30,399 nucleotides of DNA from JACCXJ01 sp052387115 (lineage in GTDB: Bacteria > Pseudomonadota > Gammaproteobacteria > JACCXJ01). The DNA lies in contig JBQTJM010000285.1 of assembly GCA_052387115.1 (NCBI GenBank), forward strand, positions 1 to 30,399. The letters are read 5' to 3'. Positions 8,280 to 15,476 of this stretch are shown one piece after another (position 1 is the stretch's first letter; each line of letters starts with the position of its first letter). Under the pieces are notes generated by a model. It searched no databases, was not told where the DNA came from, and saw only the letters and a program-made list of their open reading frames with translations. Made by a program: the position numbers and the translations under genes.

Positions 8280-9413
8280 ATGGCCATGCGCTACGATGCC
8301 CACACGACCCCGCCACCGTCATTCGCGGAAGGTCGTAACATGCGCCAGAAGGTCCGCGCCACCGGCCTGGATCCGAACTACTGGTACGCCGTCGAGTTTG
8401 CGGACCGCATCCAACCCGGACAGGTGCTCGAGGTGGTGTTCTGGAAGCGCTCCATCGCATTGTTCCGCGCATCGAACGGCGAGTTGCACGCCATCGAGAA
8501 CCGCTGCGCCCATCGCCAACTCAAGCTCACCTTGGGGAGCGTCGAAGGCTGCCGTCTGGTGTGCCTGTACCATGGCTGGAGCTACGATGGCGAGGGGCGC
8601 GTGGCCGGCATCCCGCACCCCTTGTTCGGCAAGACCATGCCGGAGCTCCGCGTCGCGAGCTTCCCCGTGCGTGTCCGCTATGGGCTCGTGTGGTTGTTCC
8701 CCGGCGATCCCGCGCTCGCCGAGGGGCGGACCCTCCCCGATATCCCGGAGCTGGAAGGGCCGGGGCGTTGGGCCTGCCGGCCGCTGTCCTTCACTTGGAC
8801 CGCCCATCATTCGATGATTATCGATAACGTCAGCGATTTCACCCACGCGCACCTGCACCGCAAATACCGGCCGTTCGGCGATGCGCGACTGGTCCGCTGC
8901 GAGACCGTGGGCGACAATGTCCACGTGGCCTACGACACGGAGGTCGGGCGTGGCCGGATCTCGGGGCTGTTCGTGGACCATCGACGCCTCAATACCAACC
9001 ACATGGAGCTCTGTTACCAATATCCCTATCAATGGTCCAACACCGATGACGCGATCAAGCACTGGCTGTTTGTCCTTCCCATCGACGAGCACCGCACGCG
9101 GATGTTCTTCCTGTTTTATTTCAAGTCGTTTAAGGTCCCGTTTACGCGCATCCCGATCCCGCGCGGCGCCATGGATTGGGTGCTCCGGATCGCGAATCGA
9201 TGGCTGATCGCGCCGCTCCTGGACCAGGATCGCACGGCCGTCGAGGCCGAGCAGGGCGCCCACGCCCTGCACTGGGCCGCGCCCATCGCGGAGCTCAACC
9301 CGGCCGTGCGCGCGTTCCAGGAGGTCACGGTCCGCAAATGGCAGGCGTATCTGGATAGTCTCGACGCACCTTCCGACGCGGCACGGCGAGTGCCGTCGCC
9401 CTCGGCACTCTGA
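8280..9413 (+). CDS. sdmA: SdmA-like Rieske oxygenase, sterol C-4 demethylation
   Basis: The product has 377 residues from ATG 8280 (ATG 8286 and 8340 also possible). The Rieske 2Fe-2S ligands are visible as C76-A-H78 and C95-L-Y-H98, followed by the mononuclear iron motif N183xxD186xxH189xxxH193. This is an aromatic-ring-hydroxylating-type oxygenase alpha subunit. In Methylococcus the homologue oxidises one C-4 methyl of the sterol, giving 4-mono-methyl products; the eukaryotic pathway uses the unrelated ERG25. The gene is 2 nt after sdmB and 6 nt before the sterol reductase. No dedicated ferredoxin or reductase is in the window, so electrons must come from partners encoded elsewhere. Confidence 0.88.
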   Translation: MAMRYDAHTTPPPSFAEGRNMRQKVRATGLDPNYWYAVEFADRIQPGQVLEVVFWKRSIALFRASNGELHAIENRCAHRQLKLTLGSVEGCRLVCLYHGWSYDGEGRVAGIPHPLFGKTMPELRVASFPVRVRYGLVWLFPGDPALAEGRTLPDIPELEGPGRWACRPLSFTWTAHHSMIIDNVSDFTHAHLHRKYRPFGDARLVRCETVGDNVHVAYDTEVGRGRISGLFVDHRRLNTNHMELCYQYPYQWSNTDDAIKHWLFVLPIDEHRTRMFFLFYFKSFKVPFTRIPIPRGAMDWVLRIANRWLIAPLLDQDRTAVEAEQGAHALHWAAPIAELNPAVRAFQEVTVRKWQAYLDSLDAPSDAARRVPSPSAL

Positions 9414-9419
9414 GTCCGC

Positions 9420-10520
9420 ATGCCCGCCTCGAACGACCCGATCGGCCTGACCACGCTCTGCGGGGCGATGGGCGGTGTGGTGGTTTTCACCGGGCTCCTG
9501 TTCATCGGCTCGCGCGTATTGCCGGGCCGTCGGGCGCCCGGCCCATCCCTACATGACCAAGGGCCACCCTCGGGCGCACCACCCGTCTATCTCCTGAACG
9601 GGCTGTCGCTCTTCCTCCTGACGGCGCTCATCGTGGTGCTCGGGCAATGGCTCGGCGGGTACTCCCTGGCCACAGTCAACCGGCATTTCCTGGCGCTCTT
9701 GTGCGCGGCCAATGTGTGGGCCGTGGCCTTGACCGGCGCGGTATTCCTCATGGCCCGGGCGACCCCCCATTCGAACGGAAGGCTTGGCGAGCTGTTCTTC
9801 GGGCGCGCGTTGAACCCGTCGATTTGCGGGGTCGATCTCAAGCTCTTCAGCTACCGCCCCTCGCTCATCGGCCTCGGGTTATTGAATGCCTCTTTCGCGG
9901 TGGTCCAGTACCAAACCTACGGGTCCTTGTCGACGGCCATGGTCCTCTATCAGATCTTCACGCTGGCCTATATCTTCAACTATTTCCAGTTCGAGCACGG
10001 CATGCTCCATACCTGGGACATGGTGGCCGAGCGTTTCGGTGGGATGCTGATCTGGGGCGATTATGTCCTGGTGCCGTTCTTCTATTCCCTGCCGGGATGG
10101 TTCCTGGTACACAGGCTCGAGCCGCTCCCGCCCTGGGCCGCGGTGGGACTCACGGGGCTTTTCCTGTTCGGGTTCTGGCTGTTTCGTGGGGCCAATGGCC
10201 AGAAGCACCGTTTCAAGCTCGACCCGGCGACCCGGATCTGGGGCCGGCCGGCCGAGACCATCGGCGGGCGTTTGCTGGTCTCGGGACTGTGGGGCCTGGG
10301 TCGGCATCTCAATTACTCGGGCGAGATCGCGATCTATCTCGCCTTCACGCTCACGACCGGCTTCGACTCGGCCGTGCCCTACCTGCTGCCGGCATGGCTC
10401 TGTGGACTCTTGATCCACCGCGCCTGGCGCGATGAGCGCCGTTGCCGCGCTAAATACGGCGATCTCTGGATCCAATACACGCGCCGCGTGCCATTCCGCT
10501 TGCTGCCGCTGGTGTACTGA
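9420..10520 (+). CDS. Delta-14 sterol reductase, ERG24/ERG4/DHCR7 family
   Basis: This is a 366-residue integral membrane protein with about eight hydrophobic segments. The C-terminal half carries the family signatures: a FxFEHGMLHTWDMVAERFG segment in the middle, GLWGLGRHLNYSGEI near residue 300, and RDERRCRAKYGDLWIQYTRR followed by VPFRLLPLVY at the very end. These bind NADPH and the sterol in this family. Its job here is probably reduction of the C14-C15 double bond left after CYP51 removes the 14-methyl group. It is translated from ATG 9420, 6 nt after sdmA, and closes the sdmBA operon. A delta-7 or delta-24 reductase role cannot be excluded from sequence alone. Confidence 0.88.
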   Translation: MPASNDPIGLTTLCGAMGGVVVFTGLLFIGSRVLPGRRAPGPSLHDQGPPSGAPPVYLLNGLSLFLLTALIVVLGQWLGGYSLATVNRHFLALLCAANVWAVALTGAVFLMARATPHSNGRLGELFFGRALNPSICGVDLKLFSYRPSLIGLGLLNASFAVVQYQTYGSLSTAMVLYQIFTLAYIFNYFQFEHGMLHTWDMVAERFGGMLIWGDYVLVPFFYSLPGWFLVHRLEPLPPWAAVGLTGLFLFGFWLFRGANGQKHRFKLDPATRIWGRPAETIGGRLLVSGLWGLGRHLNYSGEIAIYLAFTLTTGFDSAVPYLLPAWLCGLLIHRAWRDERRCRAKYGDLWIQYTRRVPFRLLPLVY

Positions 10521-10601
10521 AAGATGGAAACGCGCATCGATTTATACTGGCCACTTTTTCCATACTGGCCACGGTCACAAATCTACGCCTTAGATCCCCT
10601 C

Positions 10602-10735
10602 TGCTTCCGGGAGAGGCACTGTCTTTTCTCCCTCTCCCTCCGGGCGAGGCGCTATCTCTTCTCCCTCTCCCTCCGGGCGAGGCACAATCTCTTCTCCCTC
10701 TCCCTCCGGGAGAGGGTTGGGGTGAGGGGATCAAA
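10602..10735 (+). repeat. 33-bp tandem palindromic (REP-like) repeats
   Basis: Three consecutive 33-bp units start at 10622, 10655 and 10688, each built on CTCCCTCTCCCTCCGGG, with a partial unit before them. The last unit continues into GGAGAGGGTTGGGGTGAGGG, so it forms a CCCTCTCC/GGAGAGGG hairpin. This element type is common between genes in high-GC gammaproteobacteria. It fills most of the gap between the delta-14 reductase and CYP51 and may act as a terminator or mRNA stabiliser for the upstream operon. The rest of the gap (10521-10601) shows nothing else. Confidence 0.8.
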
Positions 10736-10747
10736 AAAGGGCGATTC

Positions 10748-12145
10748 GTGGCCGTGCGTGGTATAACTGATATACACCCTCGGGAGATACGCCCTCGACC
10801 GATCCCGCGGGCGCGCGGCGAATGGCCGATCCTCGGGCAGGCGCTGGCCTTCCACCGTGACCCGGTGGCCCTGCTCGAGAGCGCCTGGCGGGAATACGGC
10901 GAGGTGTTTCAGATCCGGCTCGCCGGTCGGGCCTTCGTGGTATTCGCCGGACCGGAGGCCCATGACGCCTACTTCCACGCTCCCGACCGGCAGCTCAGCG
11001 CCCGTGAGGTGTATCAGTTCACGGTGCCCATCTTCGGCAAGGGGGTCGCGTACGATGTCGCCCCCGAGCTCATGGCCGAGCAACTCGGATTCCTCGCACC
11101 CCTGCTCAAGGGCGGCGCCCTGCAGGGCTACGCGCGCCTCATGCACGAGGAGATCAAAGTCTACACCGAGCACTGGGCAGCAGAGGGCGAGATCGACCTC
11201 CCGCAAGTGACCAACGAGCTGACCATCAACATCGCCAGCCGCTGTCTCCTGGGCGCAGAGATCCGGGCCAGCCTCGAGACCGATTTCGCGCCCCTCTATC
11301 ATGATCTGCAGGGCGGCATCAATACCCTGGGTTTCTTTCTCCCGACGCTGCCGATCCCTCGCCACCGGCGCCGCGACCGCGCCCGCCGCCGGGTGGCCGA
11401 CTTGATGGGCCGCATCCTAGCCGAGCGGCGGCGGGCCGGCAGGCGCGAAGCCGACTTCATGCAGGCGCTCATGGAGGCGCGCTATGCCGATGGACGCTCG
11501 CTCCGCGACGAGGAGATCACCGGGCTCTTGCTGACGGTGTTGTTTGCCGGCCAGCACACGAGCGGCGTGCTCGCCGCCTGGGTCGGGATCGATCTCTTGC
11601 GGCACCGGGACTACCTGGCCGGCGTCTTGGCCGAGATCGAAAGCGAGTACGCAGAGGGCCAGGACTTGAGTCTCGATACCCTGAAGCGGCAGACTGTCCT
11701 CGAGCGCGCCGTCCGAGAGGGCGAACGCCTGCACCCGCCGCTCATCGTCTTGGTGCGCAAGGTCCTCTACGACCTCGACTATCGGGGATTTCACCTCCCG
11801 GCCGGGACCATGGCCCTGGTCTCGCCGGCCCTCTCCCACCGCCTGCCGACCGTGTTCCGCGATCCCGAGCGCTACGATCCCGAGCGCTTCGCCCCGCCGC
11901 GCGAGGAGCACAAGCAGTCCGCCCATGCCCTGATTGGCTTTGGCGGCGGCCACCACCGCTGCCTCGGAACGCACTTCGCCTACCTGCAGATCAAGGCGCT
12001 TTGGACGGTGCTCTTGTCGCGTTTCGATCTGGAGCTCGTCTCGCCGCCACCCGCGCCGGATTACGGCAGCTGGGTCACCGGGCCGCGCCCGCCGTGTCGG
12101 GTGCGCTACCGGCGCCGTCCCCTCCCTGTTTCCGCGGGCCTGTGA
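10748..12145 (+). CDS. cyp51: Cytochrome P450, sterol 14-alpha-demethylase (CYP51)
   Basis: This is a 465-residue soluble P450. Features in order are the Pro-rich start (RPRPIPRARGEWPILGQ) and a CYP51-type B'/B-C region (VYQFTVPIFGKGVAYD). The I-helix AGQHTS (267-272) is diagnostic for CYP51. The ExxR motif lies in REGERLHPP, and the heme loop FGGGHHRCLG has the iron-ligating Cys at 405. CYP51 removes the 14-alpha methyl of lanosterol-type sterols using three rounds of oxygen. Unlike M. capsulatus CYP51, which has a ferredoxin fused at its C-terminus, this protein stops shortly after the P450 domain. GTG 10748 is used because no other ATG/GTG except 10754 precedes the conserved N-terminal prolines. 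The stop overlaps the next gene (GTGA). Confidence 0.92.
   Translation: MAVRGITDIHPREIRPRPIPRARGEWPILGQALAFHRDPVALLESAWREYGEVFQIRLAGRAFVVFAGPEAHDAYFHAPDRQLSAREVYQFTVPIFGKGVAYDVAPELMAEQLGFLAPLLKGGALQGYARLMHEEIKVYTEHWAAEGEIDLPQVTNELTINIASRCLLGAEIRASLETDFAPLYHDLQGGINTLGFFLPTLPIPRHRRRDRARRRVADLMGRILAERRRAGRREADFMQALMEARYADGRSLRDEEITGLLLTVLFAGQHTSGVLAAWVGIDLLRHRDYLAGVLAEIESEYAEGQDLSLDTLKRQTVLERAVREGERLHPPLIVLVRKVLYDLDYRGFHLPAGTMALVSPALSHRLPTVFRDPERYDPERFAPPREEHKQSAHALIGFGGGHHRCLGTHFAYLQIKALWTVLLSRFDLELVSPPPAPDYGSWVTGPRPPCRVRYRRRPLPVSAGL
10750..10765 (+). promoter_or_regulatory. Second copy of the 16-bp motif
   Basis: This is identical to 7056-7071. It covers codons 1-6 of the CYP51 gene as annotated, so it can be a pure promoter element only if translation starts later. 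That seems unlikely because the conserved N-terminal prolines follow at once. Confidence 0.22.
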
Positions 12146-13518
12146 CAGCGAGCGACGCCCGACACTACGATGTGGCGGTGGTCGGCGCCGGGCCGGTCGG
12201 CGCGGTCGCGGCCCTGGCCCATGCGCGGCGCGGTGCCAGGGTGGCGCTGTGCGAGGCCAATCCGAGCTCGGCCCGGCGCCTGGCGGGCGAGTGGCTCCAC
12301 CCCCCGGCGATTCAGGTGTTGCGCGAGCTCGGCATCGATCTGCCGAGCGCCATCCCCGAGCACGCCCGCGGCCAGGGCTTCGTGGTGTTTCCCGACGACG
12401 GCTCCGAGCCCTGCCTCCTGCCCTACGGCGATGGGGACCTCGGATACAGTTGCCGGCACCAAGCGCTGGTGGAAACGCTGCGCCGTTCTGCCGCCTCGCA
12501 CCCTGGGGTCGAGTACCGGCCCGGCGTGCGCGTGCGCTGCATCGAGGGCCGTTCTCTGCATTACACCCAGAACGGCAGCGGCGGTTTTTTGACCGCCGAC
12601 CGCATCGTGGGCGCGGATGGTCGCGGGTCCATCGTGCGCACCAGCCTGGGCCTTTCCGTCGCACGGGCGATCTGTTCCCGGATGGTGGGCCTCCTGGTTC
12701 CCGACGTCGAGCTCCCGTTCGAGGGCTATGGGCATGTGCTACTGGGCGGCCCCGGTCCGGTCCTCTGCTATCGCATCGCCCCTCGTCATGTGCGCCTGAT
12801 CCTGGACGTGCCCCTGCACGGCCCCGCGGGCCGCGAACGCGCGGCCTTTCTGTGGGATGGCTACGCCGAGGTGCTGCCGGTGGCCCTGCGGGCGCCGTTT
12901 CGCGCGGTCCTCGCTGCCGGGGCTTTCGAGGGCGCGGCCAACGGTGTGCGTGGCCGCAGGGTCTATGGTGGTGGCGATCGGTTCCTGGTGGGCGATGCCG
13001 TCGGCTACCACCATCCCCTGACCGCCGTCGGCATGACCCTGGGTTTCGAGGACGCCCTGTGCCTGGCCCACTGCCAGAGCGTGGCGGAGTATCGAGCCCG
13101 GCGCCGGCCGGCCAGCCGGGTGGCGGAGCTTTTGGCCGTCGGGCTTTATCAGGCCCTGGCGGACAGCGCCGACGAGGCCGTCGCGACCCGCCGGGCCATT
13201 TACGCGATGTGGCGCAGACAGGCGGCCGAACGCACCCGCACGATGGGCTATCTCGCCTGCCGGGACACGCGGGTGATGCCCTTCGCGTGGGCCTTTTCCC
13301 GCACCATAGGCCGGGCCCTCAGGGGCTTGGGCGAGGCGGCCTGGCGCTCGGGCCAATGGGGACACGCCGGCCGGGTCGCCGGCGCCTTGCTCGGGCGCTT
13401 GAGATGGCTGGTGGTGGGGATCCTGAGCGGCCGGACCCGGGGGGAGTCGCGGCCGGCGTCCCTGGATCGCCTGGAACCGGGGAGGGGGTTCGCGCCGCTC
13501 CCCTCTCCCGATAGCTAA
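12142..13518 (+). CDS. sqe: Squalene epoxidase (squalene monooxygenase), FAD-dependent
   Basis: The product has 458 residues from GTG 12142, overlapping the CYP51 stop by 4 nt. The FAD-binding GAGPVG is at residues 15-20, followed by a typical ADP-binding beta-alpha-beta unit. A GADGRGS motif lies mid-protein. The second FAD motif GDAVGYHHPLTAVGMTLGFE starts at residue 284 and matches the squalene epoxidase GDAxNxxHPLTGGGMT pattern. The enzyme adds oxygen to squalene to give 2,3-oxidosqualene, the substrate of the cyclase at 15477. A C-terminal hydrophobic region fits membrane association. A truncated copy of its 3' end lies at 15392-15459, just upstream of the cyclase. Other group A flavin monooxygenases are the alternative, but motif and context agree. 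Confidence 0.9.
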   Translation: MTASDARHYDVAVVGAGPVGAVAALAHARRGARVALCEANPSSARRLAGEWLHPPAIQVLRELGIDLPSAIPEHARGQGFVVFPDDGSEPCLLPYGDGDLGYSCRHQALVETLRRSAASHPGVEYRPGVRVRCIEGRSLHYTQNGSGGFLTADRIVGADGRGSIVRTSLGLSVARAICSRMVGLLVPDVELPFEGYGHVLLGGPGPVLCYRIAPRHVRLILDVPLHGPAGRERAAFLWDGYAEVLPVALRAPFRAVLAAGAFEGAANGVRGRRVYGGGDRFLVGDAVGYHHPLTAVGMTLGFEDALCLAHCQSVAEYRARRRPASRVAELLAVGLYQALADSADEAVATRRAIYAMWRRQAAERTRTMGYLACRDTRVMPFAWAFSRTIGRALRGLGEAAWRSGQWGHAGRVAGALLGRLRWLVVGILSGRTRGESRPASLDRLEPGRGFAPLPSPDS

Positions 13519-13531
13519 CGGCCCGAACGCG

Positions 13532-14260
13532 ATGAGGGACGGCGCGATAGGCATGGAAACCACCACTGTGGGCGCCGAGGCGCGGCAACTGCTCCTGCGT
13601 GCCTATCAAGGAGTCTTGTCTACGCTCTCCGTGGCGGTTAGCGGTTATCCCTTCGGCTCGGTCGTTCCCTACTGCCTCGATCGGCAGGGGCGCCCCATCA
13701 TCCTCATCAGCCGCATCGCCCAGCATACCAAGAACATCCTGGCCGATCCCAAGGTGTCGCTCATCGCCATCGAGCGCGGCGCCGACGACATCCAGACCGC
13801 CGGGCGTTTGACCTTGCTCGCCGACGCGGCCCGCATCCCGCCCGAGGATGAAGACACGCCCGAGCGCTACTACTGCTATTTCCCGCAGTCGCGCGGCTAC
13901 CACAAGACCCACGACTTCGACTTCCATCGCCTCGAACCGGTGCGCGCGCGTTACATCGGCGGCTTCGGCGATATCCACTGGCTGGAACCCAAACGGCTGC
14001 TGCTCCCCAACCCCTTCACCCGCGCGGAAGAGCTCGGTATGGTCCGGCACATGAGTGAGGACCACACCGAGGCGATGCAGCGCTATTGCCTTAATGCCGG
14101 TCTTGCCCTGCCCGAGGCCGTCACGCCGGTGATGACCGGGATAGACGCGGAGGGCTTTCACCTACGGTTGGGTGCGCGCATCGTCCGCTTCGAGTTTCCG
14201 TCGCCGGTGCAAAGCCCTATCGAAGTACGCCAAGCCCTCGTGGTGATGGCGCGAGCGTAG
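13532..14260 (+). CDS. HugZ-like FMN/heme-binding split-barrel protein (DUF2470)
   Basis: The product has 242 residues. The N-terminal half is a pyridoxamine-5'-phosphate-oxidase-like split barrel (YQGVLSTLSVAVSGYPFGSV, then ILISRIAQHTKNILADPKVS). The C-terminal part is DUF2470-like (HMSEDHTEAMQRYC). This architecture belongs to the HugZ heme-utilisation family, in which some members degrade heme and others bind flavin. It starts 14 nt after squalene epoxidase, so it is probably co-transcribed. The first seven codons (MRDGAIG) match the sequence at the start of the cyclase gene at 15477. The original start of this protein may therefore be ATG 13553 (METTTVG), with the upstream codons acquired by duplication. 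A role in sterol synthesis is not established. Confidence 0.82.
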   Translation: MRDGAIGMETTTVGAEARQLLLRAYQGVLSTLSVAVSGYPFGSVVPYCLDRQGRPIILISRIAQHTKNILADPKVSLIAIERGADDIQTAGRLTLLADAARIPPEDEDTPERYYCYFPQSRGYHKTHDFDFHRLEPVRARYIGGFGDIHWLEPKRLLLPNPFTRAEELGMVRHMSEDHTEAMQRYCLNAGLALPEAVTPVMTGIDAEGFHLRLGARIVRFEFPSPVQSPIEVRQALVVMARA

Positions 14261-14705
14261 TTGGCCCTCTATAGTTAGTCCGTTTTTACCCCGAACTTAC
14301 CATTACAAACGTAATCGGACCCAAGCGTCGCACAGCAGGTCGGACTGAAGCTCTGCCCGCTGCAAAATCGTGTTGACTTTCCTATCCTTACGTGCCGCTC
14401 TCTCACCCTGCTGGCGGACAGCGGTGGGCAATCATCTCGTCGCTACCCGATCCAGTCATCAAGTATCTGCATAACAACGAATAACGACCGAACCGGCGCC
14501 GCCGAACAATCGGTTGCAGTGGAGGCAGGGTGATCAAGGCTTTTTGGACTGGTTCTTTCGAACGTTCTGATCGGGTTCAACCCGTCACGGTGCTTTTGTC
14601 CCCGCCCCACTGATCCTAGTGGTTCGGCGGTGCATGCATTATTCCCAATCACAGGAAATGCTGCCGTGCTTCATCCCGCATGCATCGCTACACCGATCAC
14701 TTGCC
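14261..14705. other. 445-bp intergenic stretch with no supported gene
   Basis: The stretch is lower in GC than its surroundings and has stops in all frames at short intervals. A minus-strand frame of 69 codons (14443-14652) has no recognisable content and no clear ribosome site. No tRNA, terminator or repeat is evident. It lies within the segment that separates squalene epoxidase from the cyclase and may be imported DNA. Confidence 0.55.
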
Positions 14706-14734
14706 TTTACGTCCCCACGATCCTCGGCTACAAT
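14706..14734 (+). promoter_or_regulatory. Sigma-70-type promoter of the VapBC-like pair
   Basis: TTTACG at 14706-14711 and TACAAT at 14729-14734 are separated by 17 nt. A strong AGGAGG (14748-14753) lies 6 nt before GTG 14760. Spacing and sequence fit a vegetative promoter for the antitoxin-toxin pair. Confidence 0.5.
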
Positions 14735-14759
14735 TCGCGGAAAGTACAGGAGGCAAACA

Positions 14760-14996
14760 GTGGCGACAAAAACGATTGATGTCCACGAAGCCCAGCAGCG
14801 CTTGATGGAAGTACTCGCGCAGGTGGCTGCCGGAACCGAGGTGATCCTTATGGATGGACCGACGCCGCGGGCGCGGTTGGTTCCCGTTGCGCCGGTTACC
14901 ACGCGCCGTGTGCCCGGCTTACACACCGGCAGCATCACCATCAGCGCCGATTTTGACGCCCCGTTACCCGACGACTTCTGGACCGGTACGAGGTGA
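14760..14996 (+). CDS. Phd/YefM-type antitoxin of a VapBC-like pair
   Basis: The product has 78 residues from GTG 14760, placed by the strong AGGAGG 6 nt upstream. The N-terminal pattern TIDVHEAQQRLMEVLAQVAA, then GTEVILMDGPTPRARLVPV, is that of Phd/YefM antitoxins: a DNA-binding N-terminal dimer with a Pro-Arg-rich turn. The C-terminal tail (SADFDAPLPDDFWTG) is the usual toxin-neutralising extension found with PIN toxins. The stop overlaps the toxin start (GTGA). It probably represses its own promoter. Confidence 0.85.
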   Translation: MATKTIDVHEAQQRLMEVLAQVAAGTEVILMDGPTPRARLVPVAPVTTRRVPGLHTGSITISADFDAPLPDDFWTGTR

Positions 14997-15379
14997 AAGT
15001 ATTACTTGACACGCATACGTTCATTTGGTGGGATAGCGATCCGACCAAATTATCGGCCACGGCGCTGGCGCTCCTCGCCGACCCCACGACTGAGGTGATC
15101 CTCAGTGTGACCAGCTTATGGGAAATGCAGATCAAGCGCCAGCTTGGGAAGCTGAGCTTGCGACTCTCGCTCGCCGAGATTGTCGCGCATCAGCAGACCA
15201 CCAATGGCGTGATCGTGCTGCCGATTACCCAAGCGCATGTCCTGGCGCTTGATGACCTTCCAACGCCCCATAAAGACCCATTCGACCGGCTGCTCATAGC
15301 GCAAGCCAACAGTGAGGGAGCCGCGCTCGTAAGCACCGATCCTATCTTCGCCGCCTACCCGGTGCATGTGGTGTGGTAA
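14993..15379 (+). CDS. vapC: VapC-type PIN-domain ribonuclease toxin
   Basis: This is a 128-residue PIN domain. The acidic metal-binding residues are visible: D6 in LLDTHTF, E44 in SLWEM, D98 in DPFDRLLIAQA and D116 in STDPIF. VapC toxins are Mg-dependent RNases that cut tRNA or rRNA. It is read from GTG 14993, overlapping the antitoxin by 4 nt. With its antitoxin it interrupts the expected epoxidase-cyclase pair, and the broken epoxidase fragment begins 13 nt after its stop. Confidence 0.9.
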   Translation: MKVLLDTHTFIWWDSDPTKLSATALALLADPTTEVILSVTSLWEMQIKRQLGKLSLRLSLAEIVAHQQTTNGVIVLPITQAHVLALDDLPTPHKDPFDRLLIAQANSEGAALVSTDPIFAAYPVHVVW

Positions 15380-15391
15380 CGCGGAACAAGC

Positions 15392-15459
15392 CGGACGGCG
15401 CCGACGAGGCCGTCGCGACCCGCCGGGCCATCTACGCGATGTTGCCCCCCTCCCGATAG
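15392..15459 (+). pseudogene. Broken duplicate of the squalene epoxidase 3' end
   Basis: Positions 15392-15442 match 13160-13210 inside the epoxidase with two mismatches in 51 nt, encoding ADEAVATRRAIYAM in the same frame. The sequence then jumps to CCCCTCCCGATAG, matching the very end of the epoxidase near 13501-13515, and keeps an in-frame TAG at 15457. About 285 nt of the original are missing. The match continues past the stop to the start codon of the next gene (TGAGGGACGGCGCG at 13533 and 15478). Confidence 0.8.
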
Positions 15460-15476
15460 TGACCCGCCGGAACGTG

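Noticed and set aside
10602..10735. Possible CRISPR array
   Set aside because: The 33-bp units are directly adjacent without spacers and form a REP-like palindrome. No cas genes are present.
14443..14652. Minus-strand frame of 69 codons in the gap before the VapBC-type pair
   Set aside because: There is no ribosome site, no recognisable motif and no conserved context.
15366..15476. Upstream ATG extending the oxidosqualene cyclase by 37 residues
   Set aside because: The extension overlaps the vapC stop and reads the epoxidase remnant in a different frame. GTG 15477 aligns with the start codon that follows the intact epoxidase.
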